Source: Welwitschia mirabilis (taxonomy: Eukaryota > Gnetophyta > Gnetopsida > Welwitschiales). Taken from it: a DNA stretch of 64,000 nucleotides. Each line of letters starts with the position of its first letter. Positions within the stretch are counted from its first letter, which is position 1. Below, in pieces: positions 1 to 10,960 of the stretch. Where the stretch lies: NCBI GenBank assembly GCA_051453625.1, contig JBOZIK010000001.1, positions 7,412,687-7,476,686 of the forward strand. The letters are read 5' to 3'. A model generated the notes under the pieces. It ran no database searches. It was given only the letters and a program-made list of their open reading frames with translations, and was not told where the DNA came from. The translations under genes were made by a program, and so were the position numbers.

Positions 1-779
1 ACAAAATATTAACTTCAAATATGAAACATGTTTTTATAAAATAACAAGAAGTTTGATTTGTCTAGGTGATTAGAAATAAGATTAAAAAAATTCTAATAGT
101 TATTTTAAAATTTTAATATAGAGGATTTTAAATATTTGTTTAAAAAAGTTAATTGCTTCTTTGAAGATATTTTTCATTTTAAGAACATATAAATGTATAT
201 ATTTTTTCTTATCCTAGAAACCATGTAATTTTTGATGAATTTGTATTAAGTATTCAAAACTTTATACTAGAAAANNNNNNNNNNNNNNNNNNNNNNNNNN
301 NNNNNNNNNNNNNNNNNNNNNNNNNNNNNNNNNNNNNNNNNNNNNNNNNNNNNNNNNNNNNNNNNNNNNNNNNNNNNNNNNNNNNNNNNNNNNNNNNNNN
401 NNNNNNNNNNNNNNNNNNNNNNNNNNNNNNNNNNNNNNNNNNNNNNNNNNNNNNNNNNNNNNNNNNNNNNNNNNNNNNNNNNNNNNNNNNNNNNNNNNNN
501 NNNNNNNNNNNNNNNNNNNNNNNNNNNNNNNNNNNNNNNNNNNNNNNNNNNNNNNNNNNNNNNNNNNNNNNNNNNNNNNNNCATTGACAACTTAGGCACT
601 TTTCATTACTACTTGAATTTTGCAAAATAAATTTAAAAAGGATATCTTCATTTTATATATTAATTTCTTAAAGCCTCATGATTCAATAATTCAAGAAAAA
701 TTATGGTAGTTGCTTTTCAACATAAGTATTTCTACAAATTTTCTTTCAAGAATTCAATGAATATATAAATTTATCATTG
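1..779. other. No gene recognised; includes a 307-N gap
   Basis: AT-rich sequence with an N gap at 275-581. Its flanks do not duplicate each other, unlike most gaps here. It may hold the decayed 5-prime part of the LINE whose RT block follows, but I cannot align any motif. Confidence 0.4.
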
Positions 780-948
780 GATGTGAAGATGTTAATTCAA
801 AATTACCTTTTAAAATTTTGAGAAAAATTGAAGTAAAACAAAGATATCCCCTTTATTCTATTATATTTATATTTTTTATTAATTAACTAAAGGAATAATT
901 GAATGCTTTTATCATAGATCATTCTAATAAGATAGGTGATATATTATT
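780..948 (+). pseudogene. Non-LTR (LINE) reverse transcriptase fragment, upstream half
   Basis: In the frame through 839-948 the translation reads QRYPLYSIIF, then INxLKExLNAFIIDHSNKIGDIL. This matches the LINE reverse transcriptase block that normally reads QGCPLSPxLFN followed by a DDL helix, just upstream of the catalytic YADD. The catalytic block is not here: the frame ends where the long terminal repeat of element A begins at about 949. It resumes at 9777 with VNIILYVDDATLIS, which is the expected continuation. I therefore see one RT gene cut by a retrotransposon. In-frame stops show it is dead. The upstream part is obscured by the gap at 275-581 and is not recognisable. The non-LTR RT assignment is fairly secure; the clade is not. 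Confidence 0.6.
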
Positions 949-2734
949 TGTTGTTTCACAATGGTCTGGATAAGCTAAGTTTCCACTTAACTATCATTCT
1001 TCCTTAGGGATAACATAGGGTATAGTTTTAGATTTACACTAACTTTAACTTTTAAAGTAAGTTACAAAAAGAAAGAAAGAAGAAGAAGAGATAAGGTAAT
1101 GCTTAGAGTGGAACTTTGTCATGAAAGAAAAAGGAATCAAACTAGATTCAAGGTATTATTGATTTATTCTTAGCACTCATTCAATCCAATGTTATCCAGT
1201 TCCATTTCTTGTGAAAAAACTTCAAACCATTAAGTGNNNNNNNNNNNNNNNNNNNNNNNNNNNNNNNNNNNNNNNNNNNNNNNNNNNNNNNNNNNNNNNN
1301 NNNNNNNNNNNNNNNNNNNNNNNNNNNNNNNNNNNNCAAGGTATTATTGATTTATTCTTAGCACTCATTCAATCTAATGTTATCCAGTTCCATTTCTTGC
1401 AAAAAACTTCAGACCATTAAGTGCATTTGGCTTAAGTTATGGGGCATAATCTCATCCTTCATACAGTAAATGGTAAACTTACTTAATAATTTAGCCTTAG
1501 AATAATAATATAAATTAAGAACTCTAAACTACTAAAGATCTATGAAATTAAAAGACTTAGACTAAGTGATAAAAGAAATTTACTCATCTAAATTAAACTT
1601 GATAATTAAAGTAGTAACCTAATCAATCTAATTAAGAAATTACTGATNNNNNNNNNNNNNNNNNNNNNNNNNNNNNNNNNNNNNNNNNNNNNNNNNNNNN
1701 NNNNNNNNNNNNNNNNNNNNNNNNNNNNNNNNNNNNNNNNNNNNNNNATACTTTAGCCTTAGAATAATAATATAAAGTAAGAACTCTAAACTATTTAAGA
1801 TCTATGAAATTAAAAGACTTATACTAAGTAATAAAAGGAATTTACTCATCTAAATTAAACTTGATAATTAAATTAGTAACCTAATCATTCAAATTATGAC
1901 ATTACTGATAAATTAAAATTAAAAAAAATAACTTTTGTATTACAAAATAAGAAAAACTTTACAATAAAGAAAGAAAAAAGAAGAAGAACTCCTTAAGAAA
2001 TTCTGAAGACTAGTTTACTTCCCTAAAGATTCATCTAGAAAGATCTCACAAATCGATGCTCCAAAGTGCTATAATTATCCAAGCTAAAGATGATACAATA
2101 AAAGGTTTAAGGCCCTTTTATAGGGAGATATAAGTGTAAGGGATGGTTACAAGTTCTTATCTTATAGAATTAGATGGATGATTACATAATCATAATAATT
2201 AAAATAGGGTAGTTTATCTTCTTTTTCATTTATTGAAGATGCTTATGACGATGCTAATATTTAGCTCTGGAGTGTAGAATCTACTACCAAACATTATCAT
2301 AGCCATGTGTTTCCATCACCATCCTACTGAGCAATTCCATATGATTCTACAAATCCTCATTATCACTGCCACATGTCTATGAGAATGTAATTAATTTTTG
2401 ATGTGAATTTGATTAATCCTTTAGTTGCATTCTATCTAATTTTCCATAAATGCTAGAAATGTGATTTAGAGGATGTTTGAGCACACATAAAAGTGGTGTT
2501 ATTAGTCCTAGATGGTGGCATCAGCATTTTGAGCAAATTGATCATGAAATTAAGGTATGTCCTCCAATTGAGCATAATACACCTAAAAATGTTATGGGAA
2601 ATAATTAAGTTTAAAATTAATATAAAAATTAATAGAAAACATATTTTTATGATAAAATTAATGATATTCAAGTCTTCTATTAAGGTTAATTAATTATTTA
2701 ACTTAATCATAATGTCAATTTTTACATGTTAACA
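949..2734 (-). repeat. Element A 3-prime LTR (left copy)
   Basis: Aligns along its length with 8460-9776. Shared landmarks are the CACTTAACTATCATTCTTCC-like stretch near 990, the AGATCTATGAAATTAAAAGAC block near 1536 and 1799, and the closing TTTTTACATGTTAACA at 2719-2734. It contains two 100-N gaps (1237-1336, 1648-1747). After each gap the sequence restarts 188 and 262 bases back. Removing these redundancies gives about 1336 bp, close to the 1317 bp of the other LTR. Confidence 0.8.
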
Positions 2735-2746
2735 CACCCCCTATCT
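2735..2746 (-). other. Polypurine tract of element A
   Basis: On the minus strand AGATAGGGGGTG directly precedes the LTR start TGTTAACATG, the position where plus-strand DNA synthesis is primed in LTR retrotransposons. A second version near 3295-3305 belongs to the redundant flank after the gap at 3148. Confidence 0.55.
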
Positions 2747-4880
2747 AGTCTTTTACTAGTGCCTTAGCAAAAAGATGATAATGAAATGATTAGATATAGA
2801 AAACTTATCGAAGCCAAATGAACTTAAGTGTGATAAAGATGTAACTTTTAAAATTTTTTAAATTAATTTTAAGCAACTGAGACATTAAATAAAGAATTTT
2901 AGCATTAAAAATCATATGTCATATCCCCTACTCAAAATTGAACTTTGTTGTCAAAGTTTATAGTGAAAACATTTAAGTTATTTAAGAACACAGGTGTAGA
3001 CAGATTAGGAAGAGTTATTTTATTAAAAACTATGAAAAATAATGCAATTAAGATAAGGTAAAAGGAAAGCTATTTACAATCAAACATGTGCTAAGTGAAA
3101 AATCTATATATAAAAATAGTTAATGCCTTAGGAGTTATTTTCTATAANNNNNNNNNNNNNNNNNNNNNNNNNNNNNNNNNNNNNNAAAATCAATAGAAAA
3201 CATATTTTTATGATAAAATTAATGATATTCAACTCTTATATTAAGGTTAATTAATTATTTACTTAATCATAATGTCAATTTTTACATGTTAACACATCCC
3301 CAATCTAGTCTTTTACTAGTGCCTTAGCAAAAAGATGATAATGAAATGATTAGACATAGAAAAATTATCAAAGCCAAATGAACTTAAGTGTGATAAAGAT
3401 GTAACTTTTAAAATTTTATAATTAATTTTAAACAACTGAAACATCAAAATAATTATTTTAGCATTAAAAATCATATGTCATATCCCCTACTCAAAATTGA
3501 ACTTTGTTGTCAAAGTTTATGATNNNNNNNNNNNNNNNNNNNNNNNNNNNNNNNNNNNNNNNNNNNNNNAGAGTTATTTTATTAAAAACTATAAAAAATG
3601 ATGTAATTAAGATAAGGTAAAAGGAAAGCTATTTACAACCAAACATGTGCTGAGTGAAAAATCTATACGTAAAAATAGTTAATGCCTTAAGAGTTATTTT
3701 CTATAAAAATGGTATGAAGTGGAATGTAGTGAAATCAAGTGAAATGGAGATGAAGAGTGCAACAAATAGAATTTAAACTAAAAAATGATGAATAAATGAG
3801 AAAAATNNNNNNNNNNNNNNNNNNNNNNNNNNNNNNNNNNNNNNNNNNNNNNNNNNNNNNNNNNNNNNNNNNNNNNNNNNNNNNNNNNNNNNNNNNNNNN
3901 NNNNNNNNNNNNNNNNNNNNNNNNNNNNNNNNNNNNNNNNNNNNNNNNNNNNNNNNNNNNNNNNNNNNNNNNNNNNNNNNNNNNNNNNNNNNNNNNNNNN
4001 NNNNNNNNNNNNNNNNNNNNNNNNNNNNNNNNNNNNNNNNNNNNNNNNNNNNNNNNNNNNNNNNNNNNNNNNNNNNNNNNNNNNNNNNNNNNNNNNNNNN
4101 NNNNNNNNNNNNNNNNNNNNNGCGTTTTTAGCCTTGATGCATTTTAACATGCTGCAATTAGGTCATTAGAGCTACATTGCTAGTAGGCATCCATAACCTT
4201 GATGCAATTAACTGAACCCAACTAAGTGATTAATATTATGTGCTTTTGAAGAAGAGATATATTATTTTATTTTCTTCATCTTTCCATAGTCATTTATTTT
4301 AGGGGGTCATTAGCTCATTACCCTAGTTAAGACAAATATTATTCCCATTAAAGGCTTTTTACTTAAAGAGTACATGTGAAGGTAAATCCCACATTTTCAA
4401 CTAAGTTTTANNNNNNNNNNNNNNNNNNNNNNNNNNNNNNNNNNNNNNNNNNNNNNNNNNNNNNNNNNNNNNNNNNNNNNNNNNNNNNNNNNNNNNNNNN
4501 NNNNNNNNNNNNNNNNNNNNNNNNNNNNNNNNNNNNNNNNNNNNNNNNNNNNNNNNNNNNNNNNNNNNNNNNNNNNNNNNNNNNNNNNNNNNNNNNNNNN
4601 NNNNNNNNNNNNNNNNNNNNNNNNNNNNNAGTGATTTCAAAATGAATTTGATAAATCAAATGTTCTAAATGATGGTAGCATGAGTGATAATGATGTGGTA
4701 AGGTTCTCATGATAAAATCATTCTTAGGTAAAAACTGGTTTTTAGAATGACTTATTATAGAAGATCTAAAAGGATTATGACTATTAGGTTTAGAGTTAGA
4801 GAAGCAATAATCAAAGAATAGTAAAGAATAAAAAATATTTGGCTCAAGAATAGAACATTTAAAATTGAAAGTTTTATTAA
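2747..4880 (-). other. Element A 3-prime internal region, no coding motif seen
   Basis: Five gaps interrupt this interval or its edges. 3186-3707 repeats 2626-3147 with a period of about 560 bases, matching an unmerged contig overlap at the 38-N gap 3148-3185. I see no RT YxDD, RNase H or integrase motif on the minus strand. It probably represents the pol 3-prime end and untranslated region left after deletion. Confidence 0.4.
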
Positions 4881-5723
4881 TCAATTAACCTCTTTAAGAT
4901 CACCCAATAATTTAATTACATTAAAAGTATTTAAGTTTAAGGTTATGTTGCTAAATGAGATCTTTATTTGATCATTCCTATAGTTGATTAAAGCATTTGA
5001 AGTTTTTTTGCATCCANNNNNNNNNNNNNNNNNNNNNNNNNNNNNNNNNNNNNNNNNNNNNNNNNNNNNNNNNNNNNNNNNNNNNNNNNNNNNNNNNNNN
5101 NNNNNNNNNNNNNNNNNNNNNNNNNNNNNNNNNNNNNNNNNNNNNNNNNNNNNNNNNNNNNNNNNNNNNNNNNNNNNNNNNNNNNNNNNNNNNNNNNNNN
5201 NNNNNNNNNNNNNNNNNNNNNNNNNNNNNNNNNNNNNNNNNNNNNNNNNNNNNNNNNNNNNNNNNNNNNNNNNNNNNNNNNNNNNNNNNNNNNNNNNNNN
5301 NNNNNNNNNNNNNNNNNNNNNNNNNNNNNNNNNNNNNNNNNNNNNNNNNNNNNNNNNNNNNNNNNNNNNNNNNNNNNNNNNNNNNNNNNNTAAATGAGAT
5401 CTTCATTTGATCATTCCTATAGTTGATTAAAGCATTTGAATTCTTTTTGCGTTCATATCTAAGATTATGAAGTTAGTTAAGAAATACCAGTTATTAAATT
5501 AAACTATTATATCCTTAACTATTCTCAAGAATGACTTCATAGAATTGTCTACTAATTGCAATTGGATTTTAGTGCATTTAAGATTATCTAAGATAAGTTC
5601 CTTATAGATATAATGGGGTGAAATGTTAACACTTACGTTCATATCTAATAAGGCTTGCTTAATTCTTTTGTATCCACTTATAACATCTATTATGAGGCAA
5701 CCTGAATATTTATACTTAAGCAA
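4881..5723 (-). pseudogene. Element A pol: aspartic protease and adjoining pol segment
   Basis: Retroviral-type aspartic protease would process Gag-Pol. The minus-strand frame 5723-5499 stays open for 74 codons. It reads ALLDMNVSVNI, then YIYKELILDNLK and LQLVDNSMK, in the same order as gypsy proteases (LLDxGAS-VNI, YKELGL, LQLADRS). The glycine after the active-site Asp is read as Asn, consistent with two G-to-A changes, so the enzyme is expected to be dead. Further along the same strand (5016-4880, across a 374-N gap) comes RNDQIKISFSNITLNLNTFN. This corresponds to the stretch after protease in gypsy pol, where the pattern RNGxMxLSFGNMTxELNxFN is familiar. 5391-5450 repeats 4952-5016 (gap overlap). 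RT is not found downstream. Confidence 0.75.
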
Positions 5724-6699
5724 AGTTTGGTTTTATATGATTGCACTTATTTGATGGGCTAAGAAGGCTTTTCTTTTAACATTAATGCATATTTTTACAA
5801 TGCACATGTTTTTAAGGAATTTTACATGGAAAGGCATGTTCTTAATCACTTCTAGGGGAGCCATGTTAATTTTAAATTCTTTGAAAACATATAAGGCCTT
5901 AAGTTGTTATTTCTCAATTTTCTCCTTCCTAAGACATCGAGGAAAACATAAAGGTTCTTTCTAAGTGAGTGAAGATTCTTTCTAAGTCTATTACCTTTTA
6001 TTTATTCAAATCTTGGGGGAAAGGTAAGGGTTCTTAGAGAGGAGTTATATCTTTTCTTTAACTTTTTTTCCTCATCTTTAGATTTACTCTATGTTAAACC
6101 TTGGTTGATCTCTATGCTACTTCTAAGATAAATCATTTTATTTGATTTAAACGGTTTGATCCTTCTTCGATAAACCTGACTTCCTTTGGATTTTGTTGAG
6201 CATTCATTAGGAGTTTTCCTAGTTCCATTTGATTTATTGATGAAAGGATGTTGGTGGTGGTTTTTTAGATTTAATGTATGCTTTCTTTTAGTTTTAATTT
6301 ATTTTTGTTTTTGATTTTATGAACTTCTTAAAGGTTTCCTTCAATGAATTAGATGGTGATGGTTTTTGGTAGTTGGTTTGAAATGGATGAAAGGAGGATA
6401 AGGAATATGGGTTTTTTGGTTGACTAATTTGATTATCTTACTTTCAAGAAAAATTAGGATGATTCCTTCACCTAGGATTTTTATATATGGGTCATTTTTA
6501 GGATTTGTCCATTATTCTCCTATTGCGTTTACCTATTAATTGACTATGTTTTGGAATAGAGGAATGGAGAAACATTTAGTAGTTTCATGGGTATCAATGT
6601 GGTAAATTAAGCATTTAGGCTTTAATAACCATGAATGAAGGTGAAGGTAAACTAGTCAAGGATTCTACCCTTTATGCTAACTCATCTATTTTGTTATTT
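5724..6699 (-). other. Element A gag-pol spacer, no clear domain
   Basis: Between the gag C-terminus and protease on the minus strand. I could not recognise a zinc knuckle. The stretch is stop-rich and gap-free. It probably encodes the low-complexity gag tail in decayed form. Confidence 0.35.
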
Positions 6700-7735
6700 A
6701 TCTCAAAATTTTTGGTACCTTAAAAGTACTTGTCAACCTAACTGGATGATGTGATCTTGAAGGTTTAGCAGGTTTCTCCTAGTTCTTCAAACTCTTAGCT
6801 ACACTTCCTAAGTACTTCCAAACCTTATTTAGGGGCATGCTAAGAAAATTTCCTTAGCATATCATCTCAACTAATTAATAATTATTAGTGGATAACCCAT
6901 TGTAGAAAAAACTAATTTCCCTACTTGGCTCAAAACAATGTTGGGGCCATTTTAATAGAAGGTTCTTAAATTATTTTAAGGTTTGAGAAAATTTTTTATA
7001 GTTCTTCTATTAGAAGTTTATGATTTCTTTTCTTAGGGCATTTGTATTATGATAAAGAAAGAATTTAAAGATGAAATATTTACTCAAGTCCATCTAACTT
7101 ATAATGGAGAAGGGTTTAAGGGTGTATAACTAGGATTTCATCTTTTTTTTTTTTTTTTTGAAAATGGAAAATAGATGAGCCCAATTAATAGGACACACTC
7201 GAATTCTTTGAGATGGAGGTATGGGTCCTTATATTCTAATTTATGGAAATGAGATAAGAGTTAGATCATGGAAGGTTTGAATTCTAGCCTCTAGTTAACA
7301 ACTAACAACACTATGCAAGAGGGTGTTCCTAGGATTTGTGGCTGGAGATAATCACAAAGGATTTACCTAGATTGGTTAATAGTAGCAGTGAGGGCAGCTT
7401 ACCATTTGACCACTTCTTGGATGAAATAGTAGGTTGTTAATCCATTAAGAACTTTCTAGTTTGACAAATATCTATTGAAGGGATCTTGGAGGTTGATTGG
7501 ATCAGTTAGATTTTATGGTAGTTATTGTTATTGTATGTGATCTTGTTGATTAGCATCATTTTAATAGGATGATGTTTGCTCTTGTTGAGGATTATTTCAA
7601 GCTTAGTTTTCATTTTAGAATCTAATTTCTCTCATCCTATTATGATTAGTAAAGGAGCCTGAATTATTCCAAAACAATCTCCCTATTTTATCATGGATTC
7701 AAATCATGCAAGAACAAGATCGAAAGGCTTTTAGA
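6700..7735 (-). pseudogene. Element A gag (capsid) remnant
   Basis: The minus strand near 6925-6700 reads SFFYNGLSTNNYQLVEM, then GNFLSMPLNKVWKYLGSVAK, then a Lys/Pro-rich stretch. This matches the Retrotrans_gag pattern FYxGL...RQLVExxxGGxFLxKxxxEAWxxLxxLAE of plant gypsy gag. Upstream (to about 7735) the frame is broken by stops and shifts but keeps the right distance from the primer-binding site. A T-run at 7143-7160 may be a later insertion. The gag assignment is good; exact ends are not. Confidence 0.65.
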
Positions 7736-8433
7736 TATGAAATAAAGTAAAGTTTTTAAATCCTATAAGCCAAAGGTTGTAAAGAAGCTTTTATGAAAAG
7801 CTTATAGCATTCTAGATAAAAAGGGTAGTAGTGCTAGTAAGGAAAGGTAACAATGCTAGTTAAGTTGCTAAAAATAGGTTTGGCTTTCATAGAGATATTT
7901 ACAGCTTTCACACATAATGTTTTAAGTAACAAGGTCACATAAGAAGTAAATAGAGATAATGAACATGAATAAAATCACACCCAACATTATCAAGATTGTG
8001 AAAAATTCTTAAAGATTTTATAGGTTTTTAGCACATAGTGAAAGTGAAAAAACATAAACCAAAAAATGTAGAAAAACATAGTAAGAAAAAAAAGCATATA
8101 ACACAATGTTTAGTTAATTAAAAGTTTTTAAAGTTTTTAAGTTTTTAATACTCTAAAGCAACCTATAAAAAAAATGTTAAACTTGCAGAAAATAAGTTAG
8201 AAAATAATTAAAAAAAACTTAAAATAAACTATACTAGATTGAGTAACAGTAAAAGGACTAGTACCAACCACTAGAAAGCAAAAAAAAGAAACATACCAAA
8301 AATAAAAAAAGGACTAGTTTGGGTATCACTAGAAAAAGGACTAGCATTCACCATGAAAAAGATTAAAACTATGTATAAACTTGTAAAAAAAAAAAAAAAC
8401 TAGTGCTCCTCTAAGATATGACCATGTTTTTAT

Positions 8434-8452
8434 CTCCAATGACAATGCCAAA
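8434..8452 (-). other. Primer-binding site of element A
   Basis: The minus strand reads TTTGGCATTGTCATTGGAG a few bases inside the LTR edge. Compared with the usual plant gypsy primer site TGGCGCCGTTGCCGGGGA, nearly all differences are C-to-T or G-to-A. This fixes the element's orientation and shows deamination-type decay. Confidence 0.65.
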
Positions 8453-8459
8453 ATCTATT

Positions 8460-9776
8460 CGTTATTTTACAATGATCTAAATTTAAGCTATATTTTCACT
8501 TAGCTATCATTTTTCCTTAAGGATAACATTGGGTATAGGTTCAGAATTATACTAACTTTAACTTTTAAAGCAAGATACAAAAAGAAAGAAATAAAAAGAA
8601 GAGATAAGGTGATGTTTAGAGTTGAAATTTGTCTTAAAAGCGAATTCATCCTTAATTACTCCTTCAATCCAATGATATTTAATTGCCTTTCCTGCAAAAC
8701 ACTTCAAACCATTAAGTGCATTTGGCTTAAGTCATAGGGCATAACCTCATCCTCCATATGATAAATGGTAAATTCACTTAACACTTTAGCCTTATATTAA
8801 TAATAGAAAGTAAGGACTCTAAGGCACTTAAGATCTATGAAATTAAAAGACTTAAACTAAGTGATGAAAGAAATTCACTCATCTAAATTAAACTTCATAA
8901 TTAAAGTAATAGCCTAAGCATTCCAATTATGACATTACTCATGAATTGAAACCAAGGAAAGAAACATCTGTATTATAAAACAAAAATAACTTTATAATAA
9001 AGAAAGAAGGAAGAAGAAATAAGAAGAACTCATCAAGAAATTCTAAATACTACCTCACTTCTCCAAAGAGTCACTTAGAAAGCCATCACAAGTGGATGCT
9101 CCAAAGTGCTATAATTCCACATGCCAAATATGATATAATGAAGGGTTCGAGGCCCTTTTAAAGAAAGAGATGAGAATGAGGGGTGGTTACAAGCTTTTAG
9201 CTTATAGAATTAGATGGATTATTACATGGTTATAACAATTAAAGGAGGGTGGTTTGTCTTCTTATCTATTTGATAAAGATGCTTATGATGATATTAGCAC
9301 TTGGCTTTAGAGTGCAGTAACTTCTACCAAATGATGTCATATTTATGTGTCTCCATCATCATCCTACTTAGTAATGCCATGTAATTATATGAATCCTTGT
9401 CATCACCACCACATGTCTATAAGAATGCAATTAATTCCGTATGTGAATTTGATTAAACTTGCAACTACATTATATCTAATTTTTCATAACATGTTAAGAA
9501 TGTGAGTTTGGAGGAAGTTTGAGCACATGGACTGGTAATGATAGTAGTCTTAGATGGCAGCATTGACATTCTAAGTAGATTGATGATGAAATTAAGGTAT
9601 ATCCTCTAATTAATCATAATACACTTGAAAATGTTATGGAAAATAGTTAATTTCATAATTAATGTGAAAACCAATAGAAGACATGTTTCTATGATAAAAT
9701 TGATTATATTAATATCTTCTATTAAGGTTAATTACTCATTTAACTTAATCATAATGTTAATTTTTACATGTTAACA
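8460..9776 (-). repeat. Element A 5-prime LTR (right copy)
   Basis: Gap-free partner of 949-2734, about 1317 bp, ending TTTTTACATGTTAACA at 9761-9776. The copies differ by many substitutions and small indels, so the insertion is old. No TATA box was singled out. Confidence 0.8.
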
Positions 9777-10960
9777 TTTATTAGTAAATATTATTCTTTA
9801 TGTAGATGATGCCACATTAATTTCCACATATAAAAGAGATATGAAAGAGATGCTTTATAGTTTGATGAATTTTGCAATTATTAAAGTTTAAAAATAAGTG
9901 TTACAAAATTAAATTCATGCATTTAAGAGTAAAAGTAAAGATTACAAATTTGTTTTTGGTAATAACTAGTATAGTTGGTTTATTTTCAAAAATAGTTTAT
10001 GTTTTAAATGATCAAAAAATGATGAACTAGATAGATGTGTGCATGAAATAATTGCAAGTGTTGCAACAATTCTTCTTCCTTAATTAATATATATATAGAA
10101 ATTTAATCCTTTGATCTTAAAAAGTTCATAGTAAGACTCTTTAAAAGACATTTCATGTTAATTATTCTCTATGGAGTGCTAGTATGGTGATCCTATCTAT
10201 TAAAGAATCTATGGAAATAAGTTTAGGATGTATAAAATAATTCATTTCTTTGGAATTTTAAGTAAAATTCTAAATACTCTATTAAATGTTATCACTTGAA
10301 GCTAATATGTTACCTTTAGGGGTTAGAGTAGTTTTTTCATTTTTATATAATGTTTAAAGGATTTAAAATTTTGAAGGAATTAAATTTTAATTAAATGCCT
10401 CTCAAAATAAAGGCTAGCTTTTTTGAAAGATAAACATAGTTAAAGAAATAAAATGTAATATTACTAGTTTAAAAAATAACATAAGACAAATTCAAAAGAC
10501 AATTTAGAAAAGGGAACTACAAAACATCCCTCTAACATGTATGGGAAGAAAATTGATTTTCATGAGATTAGAGGAGGGAACTATATTAAATAAATCTTTT
10601 ATTTAAATGCTAAAATTTTAGTTAAAATTAGTGAATTAATTACTAGAGGAATAATGTGAAGTGATCATCTTTGAATTAAAATAAAATAATGGTAGAATAT
10701 TTCAAGAGAGCAATGAACGTGCAAGTTATCTTTAACTAAAGATATTAAAAATGAAGAACATCTTTTTCTTTAATGCTCTTAAACATCCTTATTAAAACCA
10801 AAACAAAACATAACTGTAGGTAATTTATTTCAACTATCTCCACTTTGTCTTAATCATTATTTTGGTGCCTTATTCAAATATTTCAACTTGTAATTTTTTT
10901 GTTTTGTACATCCTATGAGTCTTTCTAGGTATAATTAAATAAATCTACATTTCTAATTTC
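9777..10960 (+). pseudogene. Non-LTR (LINE) reverse transcriptase fragment, downstream half
   Basis: Starts abruptly at the edge of element A with VNIILYVDDATLIS, the catalytic YxDD palm motif of a non-LTR reverse transcriptase, then TYKRDMKEMLYSLMNFA. Further on, across frameshifts, come DRCVHEIIAS, a YGVLVWCHPISKESMEI-like stretch near 10170-10220 and EANMLPLGVRVVFSFLYN near 10290-10350. These match the thumb and post-RT region of non-L1 LINEs (YGxEVWGxxIS...). A later NIFFFNALKHPYQNQ near 10765 resembles the His/Cys region close to the end of such elements. It continues the RT half at 780-948. Many stops make it dead. The family differs from the L1-type LINE at 46-52 kb. Clade (RTE, CR1-like or other) unresolved. 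Confidence 0.6.

Larger units (their letters stand above)
949..9776 (-). mobile_element. Element A: degenerate Ty3-gypsy LTR retrotransposon
   Basis: Two same-direction repeats (949-2734 and 8460-9776) bound the element. The outer ends begin TG on the left and end ACATGTTAACA on the right, as for TG...CA LTRs. Reading the minus strand, the order is LTR, primer-binding site (8434-8452), leader, gag (about 7735-6700), protease (5723-5499), a further pol stretch near 5016-4880, a polypurine tract and the second LTR. No reverse transcriptase, RNase H or integrase motif is visible between 4880 and 2735, which is too short for them. The element is thus internally deleted or non-autonomous. Its 5-bp flanks are TTATT and TTTAT, similar but not identical. 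It lies inside a LINE RT gene. The gaps at 1237, 1648, 3148 and 5017 carry redundant flanks, so its true length is less than the 8.8 kb shown. Confidence 0.8.

Noticed and set aside
275-5410. Several long frames across gaps (for example 3773-4150, 4978-5406)
   Set aside because: They are open only because N runs contain no stops.
944-9781. Target-site duplication for element A
   Set aside because: 5-bp flanks TTATT and TTTAT differ and the region is AT-rich, so a match would mean little.
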